Below are positions 8,123-15,441 of a stretch of DNA of 35,934 nucleotides, piece after piece. The stretch's first letter is position 1. Each line of letters begins with the position of its first letter. The notes under the pieces were generated by a model. It searched no databases, was not told where the DNA came from, and was given only the letters and a program-made list of their open reading frames with translations. The DNA is from an uncultured Synergistales bacterium (lineage in GTDB: Bacteria > Synergistota > Synergistia > Synergistales > Aminobacteriaceae): assembly GCA_905233525.1 (NCBI GenBank), contig CAJOEW010000006.1, forward strand, positions 1 to 35,934, in the 5' to 3' direction. Both the position numbers and the translations under genes were made by a program.

Positions 8123-9130
8123 TTGAAAAAATTATTTGCTGTTTTGATTATGTGTTTAATTTTCGTTTATGCTTCAAATTCATTTGCTGCCGATAAACCA
8201 AAGATTACGATTTATACATCAATGTACGAGGACATAATCGAAGCCATGACAGCCGTAGTAAAAGACAAATTCCCGGATTACGATATCGAATTTTTTTACG
8301 GCGGTACAGGAACATTACAAGCTAAGATCGCCGCTGAAATTGATACGAAAAAATTAGGCTGTGACATGTTAATGGTAGCTGATCCTTCTTATTCGATTGA
8401 ACTTAAAGATGCCGGCCTGCTTCATCCGTATATTTCAAAAGAGGCTGAAAATATTTCGCTTGAATACGATCCTGAAGGTTATTGGTACCCTGTCAGAACA
8501 TTGAATATGGTTTTAGCTTACAATCCTGAAAAGTTTAACAAGAAAGATTTACCGCAGTCATTTAAAGATTTTGCCTATAATCCTGAAATGAAGGGCGCGG
8601 TCTCAATGTCGAATCCTTTAACATCAGGTACTGCTCTCGTAGCTTTATCGGCTCTTAAGGATAAATACGGCTATGAATATTTTGATAAGCTCGCTGAAAA
8701 TAAAGTAATGGTTGAATCCGGAGCTGTAGCTTTAACAAAACTTGAGACGGGCGAATGTAAAGAAATAATGGTGCTTGAAGAGTCAGTATTAAAAAAACGT
8801 GAAGAGGATGACAGCGCATTGGAAGTAATTTATCCTTCGGACGGAGTTATTTGCGTTCCTTCACCGATTATGACACTTAAAGACGAATGGAGCGCGCATA
8901 AAAATTCAAAAATTTGCGAAGAGCTTACAGACTGGTTCTTATCAGAAGAAGGACAGAAATATATCGTGAAAGGCTGGATGCATTCAGTCAGAAAAAATCC
9001 TCCTGCGATTCCGTATGATTCGATTTCAACAGATGAGATCGTGAAAAATTCAATGCCTGTCAACTGGGATAACTGCCTTAAAGAACGTACAGAGTTGCGC
9101 ACAAATTTTGAAGAGCGCGTAAAAAAATAA
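8123..9130 (+). CDS. Periplasmic substrate-binding protein, Fe(III)-type ABC importer
   Basis: 335 residues. Signal peptide MKKLFAVLIMCLIFVYASNSFA with no lipobox, then a family 1 solute-binding fold (ITIYTSMYEDIIEAM, FFYGGTGTLQAKIAAE, GCDMLMVADPSY, GYWYPVRTLNMVLAYNP). It is closest to FbpA/AfuA-type ferric binding proteins; related 2-aminoethylphosphonate or polyamine binders cannot be excluded. It starts with TTG, nine or so bases after AGGAGG, a start type also used by several other genes here. It heads a complete importer with the permease (9145) and ATPase (10853). Confidence 0.85.
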   Translation: MKKLFAVLIMCLIFVYASNSFAADKPKITIYTSMYEDIIEAMTAVVKDKFPDYDIEFFYGGTGTLQAKIAAEIDTKKLGCDMLMVADPSYSIELKDAGLLHPYISKEAENISLEYDPEGYWYPVRTLNMVLAYNPEKFNKKDLPQSFKDFAYNPEMKGAVSMSNPLTSGTALVALSALKDKYGYEYFDKLAENKVMVESGAVALTKLETGECKEIMVLEESVLKKREEDDSALEVIYPSDGVICVPSPIMTLKDEWSAHKNSKICEELTDWFLSEEGQKYIVKGWMHSVRKNPPAIPYDSISTDEIVKNSMPVNWDNCLKERTELRTNFEERVKK

Positions 9131-9144
9131 GATAACAAATTCAA

Positions 9145-10824
9145 ATGAATTTCACTAGAAAATTTTTAGATGTTAAAGCCGTTTTGATTATTTTAATCGC
9201 GGCTTTTCTTTTTGTTTTTAACGTCCTGCCTATGGGATATTTAATATTACGTTCATTTATGGGTGATAACGGCTTTACGCTGGAGGCATTCAAGAGAATT
9301 TACACGTATTCATTAAATTGGAACGCCCTAAAAAATACGCTCATAACCGCAGGTCTTTCAATGGTGTTCGGAATAATTATAGCTTTTCCTTTGGCATGGT
9401 TAGTCGGAAGAACGGATCTATACGGCAAAAAATTTTTCAGAACGCTTTTTGTAATGACCTATATGGTACCGCCTTATGTTGGTGCTATGGCATGGCTGAG
9501 GCTTTTAAATCCGAGAGTAGGCACGTTAAATTTATTCCTGTCAGAAATTTTCGGACTGTCTGAAAATCCGTTTAATATATATTCAATCGGCGGTCTAGTT
9601 TGGGTCTTGACGACGTTTTATTATCCTTATGCTTTTATTACGATTTCGAGAGCTATGGAAAAAATGGATCCTTCATTGGAAGAAGCTGCACGAATAAGCG
9701 GAGCATCACCTTTTAAAACAATTTTAACTGTAACATTTCCTGTAATGCTTCCATCGATAACGGCTGCTGCTTTACTTGTATTTATATCCGCGGCTTCATG
9801 TTACGGCATACCTTCAATAATAGGAGCGCCAGGACAAATTGATACGGTAACGACGCGGATAATTGATTATGTTTACGTTGGTTCATCAGAAGGACTCACG
9901 GACGCGACAGCCTTAGCAGTTTCTTTAATGCTTATTGCGAATATAGTTTTATATATTTCTACGTTTATTTGCGGCGATAAAAAATATATAACAGTCTCAG
10001 GAAAATCGACGCGCCCAAATATTATCGAGCTTGGGAAATGGCGTATACCGGTTACGATTTTAGTAAGTCTTTTTGCTTTAATCGTGATCATAATTCCGTT
10101 TATAACAGTCGCAATGACATCATTTACAAAAAATTTGGGCAAGCCTTTAACATTTTCAAATTTTACAGCGCGTTACTGGCATATACTTTTTACACGCAAG
10201 GGAATTTTAGACACGCTCAAGAACAGTTTAACGGCGGCATCTATATCAGCAACAGCAGGTATAATAATTTCTTGCGTCATGGCCTGGCTGTTGACACGAA
10301 CAAAAGCGAAAGGGCGTTACATTCCGGATTTTTTAATAACACTTGGAAGCGGAACACCGAGCGTAGTTATAGCCGTTGCTTTAATTATGACTATGAACGG
10401 AAGATTTTATATAAATATTTATAACACGCTTACGATTATGATTATTGCTTACATGATCAAATATTTGTTAATGGGTATGCGCACGGTTGTTTCAGCTATG
10501 AATCAAATACACCCGTCACTCGAAGAAGCCGCTTTAATTTCCGGTGCACAGTGGCATAAAAGTTTTAAAGACGTTACATTACCGTTAATAGCTCCTTCAG
10601 TTGTTGCAGGCTGGTTTTTAATTTTCATGCCGAGCTTTTACGAGTTAACTATGTCGACGCTTTTATATTCAACTGACACTAAGACTATAGGCTATGAGTT
10701 ATACACGTATCAGACTTATCACAGCCAGCAGACAGCTAGCGCAATAGCAACAGGAATTTTAATACTCGTTATAATCGTGAACTGGATATTAAATAAATTA
10801 ACTAAGGGCGAATTTTCAATCTAG
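9145..10824 (+). CDS. Fused two-domain permease of Fe(III)-type ABC importer
   Basis: 559 residues with about 12 membrane helices. It is a duplicated permease: each half carries the cytoplasmic EAA loop that docks with the ATPase, EEAARISGASPFKT near residue 178 and EEAALISGAQWHKS near 459. This layout is that of FbpB/AfuB/ThiP-type permeases, so no second permease gene is needed. It begins 14 bases after the binding-protein gene; the Shine-Dalgarno is weak, suggesting coupling to upstream translation. Substrate is inferred from the family as ferric iron, less likely a phosphonate or polyamine. Confidence 0.9.
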   Translation: MNFTRKFLDVKAVLIILIAAFLFVFNVLPMGYLILRSFMGDNGFTLEAFKRIYTYSLNWNALKNTLITAGLSMVFGIIIAFPLAWLVGRTDLYGKKFFRTLFVMTYMVPPYVGAMAWLRLLNPRVGTLNLFLSEIFGLSENPFNIYSIGGLVWVLTTFYYPYAFITISRAMEKMDPSLEEAARISGASPFKTILTVTFPVMLPSITAAALLVFISAASCYGIPSIIGAPGQIDTVTTRIIDYVYVGSSEGLTDATALAVSLMLIANIVLYISTFICGDKKYITVSGKSTRPNIIELGKWRIPVTILVSLFALIVIIIPFITVAMTSFTKNLGKPLTFSNFTARYWHILFTRKGILDTLKNSLTAASISATAGIIISCVMAWLLTRTKAKGRYIPDFLITLGSGTPSVVIAVALIMTMNGRFYINIYNTLTIMIIAYMIKYLLMGMRTVVSAMNQIHPSLEEAALISGAQWHKSFKDVTLPLIAPSVVAGWFLIFMPSFYELTMSTLLYSTDTKTIGYELYTYQTYHSQQTASAIATGILILVIIVNWILNKLTKGEFSI

Positions 10825-10852
10825 CTTTTAAATTTAATAAGGACGTAAAAAA

Positions 10853-11887
10853 ATGTCATCAATAACATTAAACGGCGTAACAAAATTTTACGGCGATGTT
10901 GAAATTATAAAAGAACTCAGCATAACTTTTGAGGATAAACAATTTATAACACTGTTAGGGCCTTCCGGCTGCGGTAAAACGACTCTTTTAAGAATGATCG
11001 CAGGATTTGAAAAGCCTACATCAGGAGAAATTAAGATCGATAATTTAACCGTGAGCAGTCCAGAAAATTTTATACCTCCTAATGAGCGTAATATAGGCAT
11101 GGTTTTTCAGTCTTATGCTGTTTGGCCTCATATGAATGTATTTGATAATGTCGCTTATCCTTTGAGGATTAAAAAATTTTCACGGCGCGAAATAAATCAA
11201 AAAGTATCAGAAATTCTCGAGGCCGTTCATTTATCGCAGTATGTTAACCGAATGCCTAACGAACTTTCAGGCGGTCAACAGCAAAGAGTAGCGCTTGGAC
11301 GTGCTCTTGTGAGTAATCCGCGGGTGTTATTACTTGATGAGCCTTTAAGCAATCTTGATGCAAAATTACGTGAATCAATGCGTTTTGAAATCAAAGACAT
11401 GCAAAAAAAATTCGGCATAACGATCATATACGTAACTCACGATCAATCCGAAGCCATGGCCATGAGCGATAAAATTATTATTTTCAATAACGGTGAAGCA
11501 CAGCAAATCGGAACGCCAGTAGAAATTTACAACGAGCCTGTAAATCAATTTGTGGCGGATTTTATCGGCAAAATAAATTTTATTCACGGCGATGTTATTG
11601 ACGGCAAAATAATTTTTTCAGGCGGTCAAAATATTAAATATAATGGCAAAAAACGCGGTCATGTTGTTGTTGCTGTACGTCCTGAAGATATGACAATGAG
11701 TCCTCACAACGGAATGTTACGCGGCACGCTTTCAAATTCTTATTATCTCGGAGATATTAACGACTGCCGCATTGATCTTGACGGGACTGAATTACGCGTT
11801 GTAAATTCCGGCAGGACTTATGGAAATATCAAAGCAGGCGAGATTATTTGGCTTGATTTTGATCGTTATCATGTATTTGAGGAATAA
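10853..11887 (+). CDS. ATPase subunit of Fe(III)-type ABC importer
   Basis: 344 residues, typical for FbpC/PotA-like ATPases. Walker A is GPSGCGKTTLLRMIAG near residue 38, the signature is LSGGQQQRVALGRAL, Walker B is VLLLDEPLSNLDAKL, and the switch histidine is in YVTHDQSEAM. The C-terminal 100 residues form a TOBE-type regulatory domain (VVVAVRPEDMTM). It closes the importer operon 8123-11887. A hairpin at 11937-11985 lies after it. Confidence 0.92.
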   Translation: MSSITLNGVTKFYGDVEIIKELSITFEDKQFITLLGPSGCGKTTLLRMIAGFEKPTSGEIKIDNLTVSSPENFIPPNERNIGMVFQSYAVWPHMNVFDNVAYPLRIKKFSRREINQKVSEILEAVHLSQYVNRMPNELSGGQQQRVALGRALVSNPRVLLLDEPLSNLDAKLRESMRFEIKDMQKKFGITIIYVTHDQSEAMAMSDKIIIFNNGEAQQIGTPVEIYNEPVNQFVADFIGKINFIHGDVIDGKIIFSGGQNIKYNGKKRGHVVVAVRPEDMTMSPHNGMLRGTLSNSYYLGDINDCRIDLDGTELRVVNSGRTYGNIKAGEIIWLDFDRYHVFEE

Positions 11888-11936
11888 TAAACAGGCGGTA
11901 AAATTTTCACGTTCTCAAAAAACGCACAATAAAAAA

Positions 11937-11985
11937 CCGGTTCGCGCACTCATAAAAATTATAAATGACATGCAAAACGAACCGG
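11937..11985 (-). terminator. Intrinsic terminator between converging genes
   Basis: Perfect 8-base inverted repeat CCGGTTCG (11937-11944) and CGAACCGG (11978-11985) with a loop of 33 bases. Read on the minus strand it is followed by TTTTTTATTG, so it should stop transcription from the membrane-protein gene at 12011-12388. It may also end the ABC importer operon from the other side, where the T-run is poorer. Confidence 0.65.
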
Positions 11986-12010
11986 CATTAAAAAATTTTT
12001 AACACGATCT

Positions 12011-12388
12011 TTATTTTTTCTCAGGTCCAAAAAACAACCAGTTAACGACCGCCCAAATAATAGCTATACCAACTAAGATAGGCCAGCACGTAATAAGCAA
12101 TGCAAGCCCGATTATTCCGATTATAACTTTACCGATAATACCAAGCCTTCCAAAAAATGTATCATCTTCATCAGCTTTTATACCGCTGTAATTTACGATA
12201 TCAAAATTATTATACGAAGCCTCAGCCGAACGAATGCCAATAAAATTTAATACGTCATCTGCAGTTGCATAATTAAAAATTTTCGCTGCACCTGAATTTT
12301 TTTCATCAACACGAACAGGAGCAGGAGCGCCGGCATTAAGCGTAAACAGCACCAAAACAGCAATAAATCTCATAAAAGATTTCGACAT
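12011..12388 (-). CDS. Small exported membrane protein, unknown function
   Basis: 125 residues from ATG 12388 (MSKSFMRFIAVLVLF). The N terminus is a signal peptide or signal anchor; a polar middle (ADEDDTFFGR) leads to a long hydrophobic C-terminal segment (GLALLITCWPILVGIAIIWA) ending in GPEKK. I do not recognise the family. GGGAGG lies 13 bases before this ATG; a TTG closer to it is possible. A promoter with a G8 run next to its -35 is seen upstream (12414-12449). Confidence 0.6.
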   Translation of the reverse strand: MSKSFMRFIAVLVLFTLNAGAPAPVRVDEKNSGAAKIFNYATADDVLNFIGIRSAEASYNNFDIVNYSGIKADEDDTFFGRLGIIGKVIIGIIGLALLITCWPILVGIAIIWAVVNWLFFGPEKK

Positions 12389-12413
12389 TGCAAACAAAAA
12401 TCCTCCCAAAAGT

Positions 12414-12442
12414 ATAATATTTTTATATGATAAATTTTTCAG
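12414..12442 (-). promoter_or_regulatory. Promoter of the small membrane protein gene, next to a poly-G/C run
   Basis: On the minus strand CTGAAA (12437-12442), 17 bases, then TATTAT (12414-12419), placing the transcript start about 20 bases before the ATG. The -35 abuts a run of eight C on this strand (12442-12449). Confidence 0.45.
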
Positions 12443-12449
12443 GGGGGGG
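12442..12449 (+). repeat. Homopolymer G8 tract
   Basis: Eight consecutive G in an AT-rich intergenic region, immediately upstream of the -35 of the gene at 12011-12388. Runs of this kind can slip during replication; here it would alter sequence just above the promoter, not the -35/-10 spacing. Confidence 0.7.
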
Positions 12450-12541
12450 ATAAGCGTAATTCTACGTATTTTTTAGTTTTATTTATCAAAAATCAAAGGG
12501 CATATAAAAATCATGCGAGCAAAAAATTTTTACAACAAGAC

Positions 12542-12570
12542 TTGACAGAAAATCACCGCGCATATAAAAT
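12542..12570 (+). promoter_or_regulatory. Promoter of the tRNA cluster
   Basis: TTGACA (12542-12547), 17 bases, TAAAAT (12565-12570), ending 16 bases before tRNA-Val. A near-consensus housekeeping promoter. Confidence 0.8.
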
Positions 12571-12586
12571 ACCCATCGTGTTTGCA

Positions 12587-12661
12587 GGGCGGATAGCTCA
12601 GCGGTAGAGCACCTGCCTTACACGCAGGACGCCACAGGTTCGAACCCTGTTTCGCCCACCA
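12587..12661 (+). tRNA. tRNA-Val (anticodon UAC)
   Basis: Cloverleaf with acceptor stem GGGCGGA/TTCGCCC, D-arm AGCTCAGCGGTAGAGC, anticodon loop CTTACAC, T-arm GGTTCGAACCC, and an encoded CCA end. Confidence 0.97.
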
Positions 12662-12672
12662 ATGATTTAAAA

Positions 12673-12749
12673 GGAGTCGTAGCTCAGTTGGTTAGAGTGT
12701 CGGCCTGTCACGCCGAAGGTCGCGAGTTCAAGTCTCGTCGGCTCCGCCA
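12673..12749 (+). tRNA. tRNA-Asp (anticodon GUC)
   Basis: Acceptor stem GGAGTCG/CGGCTCC, anticodon stem-loop TCGGC-CTGTCAC-GCCGA, T-arm with GTTCAAG, encoded CCA. Second in the four-gene cluster. Confidence 0.97.
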
Positions 12750-12767
12750 TTAAAATCATAAAAGCAG

Positions 12768-12840
12768 GGCGGGATAGCTCAGTTGGTAGAGCAATGGACT
12801 GAAAATCCATGTGTCCCCGGTTCAATTCTGGGTCCCGCCA
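12768..12840 (+). tRNA. tRNA-Phe (anticodon GAA)
   Basis: Acceptor stem GGCGGGA/TCCCGCC, anticodon stem-loop ATGGA-CTGAAAA-TCCAT, T-arm with GTTCAAT. The 3' end reads ACCG, so unlike its neighbours the CCA is not fully encoded and must be completed enzymatically. Confidence 0.95.
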
Positions 12841-12862
12841 CCGTAAAAAAAATATTTTATTT

Positions 12863-12937
12863 GCGGAAGTAGCTCAGCGGTAGAGCATAACCTTGCCAAG
12901 GTTGGGGTCGCGGGTTCAAATCCCGTCTTCCGCTCCA
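12863..12937 (+). tRNA. tRNA-Gly (anticodon GCC)
   Basis: Acceptor stem GCGGAAG/CTTCCGC, anticodon loop TTGCCAA, T-arm GGGTTCAAATCCC, encoded CCA. Last of the cluster. Confidence 0.96.
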
Positions 12938-13043
12938 AAATTTGGGATAATTTAGGCTTCGCCAGGTGGACGGAGCTTTTTTTATGCCGTAAAATTTTTC
13001 TTAAAACGCTAGTAGTTTTTAACACGCCTGCAAATTTTCACAC

Positions 13044-13103
13044 AAAAAAATAATGCACCTCGCTGAAATTTTTTTATATGGCAATCTCAAAACAAGGCGC
13101 ATT
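13044..13103 (-). terminator. Intrinsic terminator of the envelope operon
   Basis: On the minus strand AATGCGCCT (13095-13103) pairs with AGGTGCATT (13052-13060), nine pairs with one G-T, followed by ATTTTTTTG. It lies 25 bases beyond the stop of the Synergist-CTERM gene. Confidence 0.7.
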
Positions 13104-13127
13104 AAATTTTTATAAGCTCAAATATTT

Positions 13128-13667
13128 TTATAGCCTGATACGCTTACGCAATAAGAATAACGGTAACGCAAATAATACACTCACGCCGATGTTACAGCCT
13201 CCACTGCCTGAATACGTGTCGTTATTGGAGTCGTGTTTGCCGTCGTTCGTTACTTCGATGTTGTAATTACCGATATAAGAATTTTCTGTCGTGTATGATT
13301 TCCCGTTCGGTGTGATGATCGTTCCGCTGTAATATATTCTACAGTTCGTTGTGCCGTTATTCAAAGCTGTTAATATCAATTTCCCTGACGAATCATCCCA
13401 AACAAGCGATGCTACACTCTTATTATCAACTTCCGGCGTAACAGTTAAGCCAGATAAATCACAATCCGCCGCGTCGTACGTTGAGGAGTCTTCGTCAATG
13501 TCAACAAATCCGGTGAGCGTAATCGTTGCTGAAAATTCACGAACATCAACAGAACTCATCGTTTGATTTGATAAATCGAATTTCATTATAAACTCGCTAT
13601 CAGCATAAGCTCCAAAACATAAAAATGACATCAAAAATATTAACGCCGCTAAAAAAATTTTTCTCAT
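13128..13667 (-). CDS. Surface protein with a Synergist-CTERM-type sorting tail
   Basis: 179 residues. A signal peptide (MRKIFLAALIFLMSFLCFGAYA) is followed by a beta-rich, Thr/Ser/Asn/Asp-rich body and a tripartite C terminus: SGSGGCN, a hydrophobic helix (IGVSVLFALPLFLL), then RKRIRL. This matches the Synergist-CTERM class of presumed protein-sorting signals known from Synergistetes, in which a GGCN-type motif precedes the helix. The body is not recognised (KFDLSNQTMSSVDVREFSA), possibly an adhesin-like or structural domain. The start ATG overlaps the stop of the GH3 gene (ATGA), with AAAGGTG upstream. It is the last gene of the peptidoglycan/envelope operon. Confidence 0.8.
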   Translation of the reverse strand: MRKIFLAALIFLMSFLCFGAYADSEFIMKFDLSNQTMSSVDVREFSATITLTGFVDIDEDSSTYDAADCDLSGLTVTPEVDNKSVASLVWDDSSGKLILTALNNGTTNCRIYYSGTIITPNGKSYTTENSYIGNYNIEVTNDGKHDSNNDTYSGSGGCNIGVSVLFALPLFLLRKRIRL

Positions 13668-14755
13668 TTTTCAACAACACCTTTTAATTTTAAAATTCGC
13701 CTCACGCTCTCATCAAGCCTCGACTCTGATATACGGCCTGATCGAACTGCGTTAAGAACTCCATTAAATGCGCTCACGTAATCATACGGCATAAGTAACA
13801 TATCATTGCCGGCTTCAATTGCTAAAACCGCGGCTTCGGCTGGATCATAATGTTCGGTAATAGCTCCCATTGCAAGAGAGTCGGTTATTATAATGCCGCC
13901 GTATTTTAATTCATCGCGTAATTTTCCGGTTACAAGCTCTTTTGATAACGACGCTGGCAAATCATCACCGGTAATATTTTTTATAGTGACATGCGCGATC
14001 ATGATTGAGTCAGCTTTATCAAGATTATCAATAAATGGTATTAACTCAGCTGATTTTAATTCGTCCCATGATTTTTCAAGCGAGACCGTATTTTTATGAG
14101 GATCTCCTGTTGTGCTGCCATGGCCTGGAAAATGTTTTAACGTGCCTTTTATATTATATTTGTGCAGGCCGTCAAGAAACGCTTTTACCATTTTTGAAAC
14201 GTAAACAGGATCAGAACCAAAAGTCCGGCCGCCTATTACAATATTTTCAGGATTGGTATTTAAATCAGCTACAGGCGCAAAATCCCAATCAATGCCAAAT
14301 GCTGAAAGATACGATGAAATTTTAGAGGCAAAACTTCTCGTCTGAACAGGTGATTTGAGCGAGCTAATACTTTTAATTTTCGGAAGCTTGAAATTTTCAT
14401 GATTTGCTAAACGCGAGAACGAGCCTCCTTCTTCGTCAACGGCTATTAACGGCGGAATAATATAAGAATCCTTTAAAGCCTTCGTAAATTTTTTTAATTG
14501 AACCGGATTATTTATATTTTTCCTGAAAATAACAAAGCCGCCGGCAGGATATTTAATCATCGTGTCAAACATTGCGTCCGTAAATTGCTGAACACCTTCA
14601 GCGCGCGAATTAACAATGGTTTCATTGCTTAACGTCAAGTCTAAATGATCTGGCCTGATTAAAAACAGCTGCCCTACTTTTTGCTCTAAAGTCATTCCGT
14701 AAATACAGGACTGGGCAAATAGTATTATTATTACCGAAAATATTAAGCGCTTCAA
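13664..14755 (-). CDS. Glycoside hydrolase family 3, beta-N-acetylhexosaminidase (NagZ-like)
   Basis: 363 residues. Removes terminal N-acetylglucosamine from peptidoglycan fragments in cell-wall recycling, judging by the family. Visible motifs are DEEGGSFSRL near residue 105, the KHFPGHG loop near 205 that carries the His of NagZ-type enzymes, and IITDSLAMGAI with the nucleophile Asp. The N terminus MKRLIFSVIIILFAQSCIYG is a signal peptide, so unlike cytoplasmic E. coli NagZ it is probably periplasmic; the SC may be a weak lipobox. It starts with TTG ten bases after GGAGG and follows the L,D-transpeptidase stop by 3 bases. Confidence 0.9.
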   Translation of the reverse strand: MKRLIFSVIIILFAQSCIYGMTLEQKVGQLFLIRPDHLDLTLSNETIVNSRAEGVQQFTDAMFDTMIKYPAGGFVIFRKNINNPVQLKKFTKALKDSYIIPPLIAVDEEGGSFSRLANHENFKLPKIKSISSLKSPVQTRSFASKISSYLSAFGIDWDFAPVADLNTNPENIVIGGRTFGSDPVYVSKMVKAFLDGLHKYNIKGTLKHFPGHGSTTGDPHKNTVSLEKSWDELKSAELIPFIDNLDKADSIMIAHVTIKNITGDDLPASLSKELVTGKLRDELKYGGIIITDSLAMGAITEHYDPAEAAVLAIEAGNDMLLMPYDYVSAFNGVLNAVRSGRISESRLDESVRRILKLKGVVEK

Positions 14756-14758
14756 ACT

Positions 14759-15424
14759 TTAATAGCCTCCGATATTTTTAACGAAGTCGATTATTATTTT
14801 GCAGTTCGGTTTAACGTTCTGAATAATGAATTTCATATCCTCTTCACCAATTGAAACGCAGCCGCCCGTATATGGTTTTGAGCCTTTGCAGTGTAAAAAT
14901 ATTGCCGAGCCTTTTTTTGGTGTTCCGTTTTCGTTATAGCTTATGTTCATGGCGTAATTATATTGCGGCACGTAATCAATAATATGTTCGCTGTCGTGAC
15001 GGTTAAATTGTTTATATTCACGAGTCGTAACCATTTGATTATAGCGGTCGGATTTTGAGTCACCCACCCAATAATGAGAGCCGTCAACTTTTAAATAATC
15101 TCCAAATGCGCAGCCAGGATCCTTTTTTATTCCAAATGCCTGCGTAAAATGAAATAAGCCGATCGGAGTTTTTGAATCTCCTTCGCGAGTTTTGCCTAGT
15201 CCGTTTTTGCCTATGAATGCTGACGTGTCTAATAATTTACTCCATTCGCCTGAGTCGTAATTTTGTTGATAAAACGCTAAATTTGCTGAAGAGCCTTTTA
15301 TAACACTCACGATAATAATCTGATCGGTGTCTTTAACGGCTTCAAGTTCAGACACGTTAAAATTTTCAAGAGCATATGCCGGAATCGATAATAATAAAAA
15401 TAATGCGCATAAATATTTTTTCAT
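14759..15424 (-). CDS. Exported L,D-transpeptidase (YkuD family)
   Basis: 221 residues from ATG 15424, chosen because AGGAGGT lies 6 bases upstream and the signal peptide MKKYLCALFLLLSIPAYA then begins at residue 1. The catalytic YkuD motif is FLHCKG near residue 174, then TGGCVSI with the active Cys; an earlier DSKTPIGLFHFTQAFG block is typical of the short ErfK/YafK-type group. Such enzymes cross-link peptidoglycan or attach proteins to it. It lies between an M13 peptidase and a GH3 hexosaminidase and just overlaps neither, in a compact operon. Confidence 0.9.
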   Translation of the reverse strand: MKKYLCALFLLLSIPAYALENFNVSELEAVKDTDQIIIVSVIKGSSANLAFYQQNYDSGEWSKLLDTSAFIGKNGLGKTREGDSKTPIGLFHFTQAFGIKKDPGCAFGDYLKVDGSHYWVGDSKSDRYNQMVTTREYKQFNRHDSEHIIDYVPQYNYAMNISYNENGTPKKGSAIFLHCKGSKPYTGGCVSIGEEDMKFIIQNVKPNCKIIIDFVKNIGGY

Positions 15425-15441
15425 GGCTGTACCTCCTGAAA

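Noticed and set aside
11820-12002. Plus-strand ORF of 60 codons at the end of the iron-type ATPase gene
   Set aside because: It overlaps the ATPase in another frame and runs through a terminator hairpin; no start signal.
12822-13025. Minus-strand ORF of 67 codons containing KTGFEPATPTLARL
   Set aside because: It is the well-known spurious reading of the antisense strand of tRNA genes; it overlaps tRNA-Gly and the end of tRNA-Phe.
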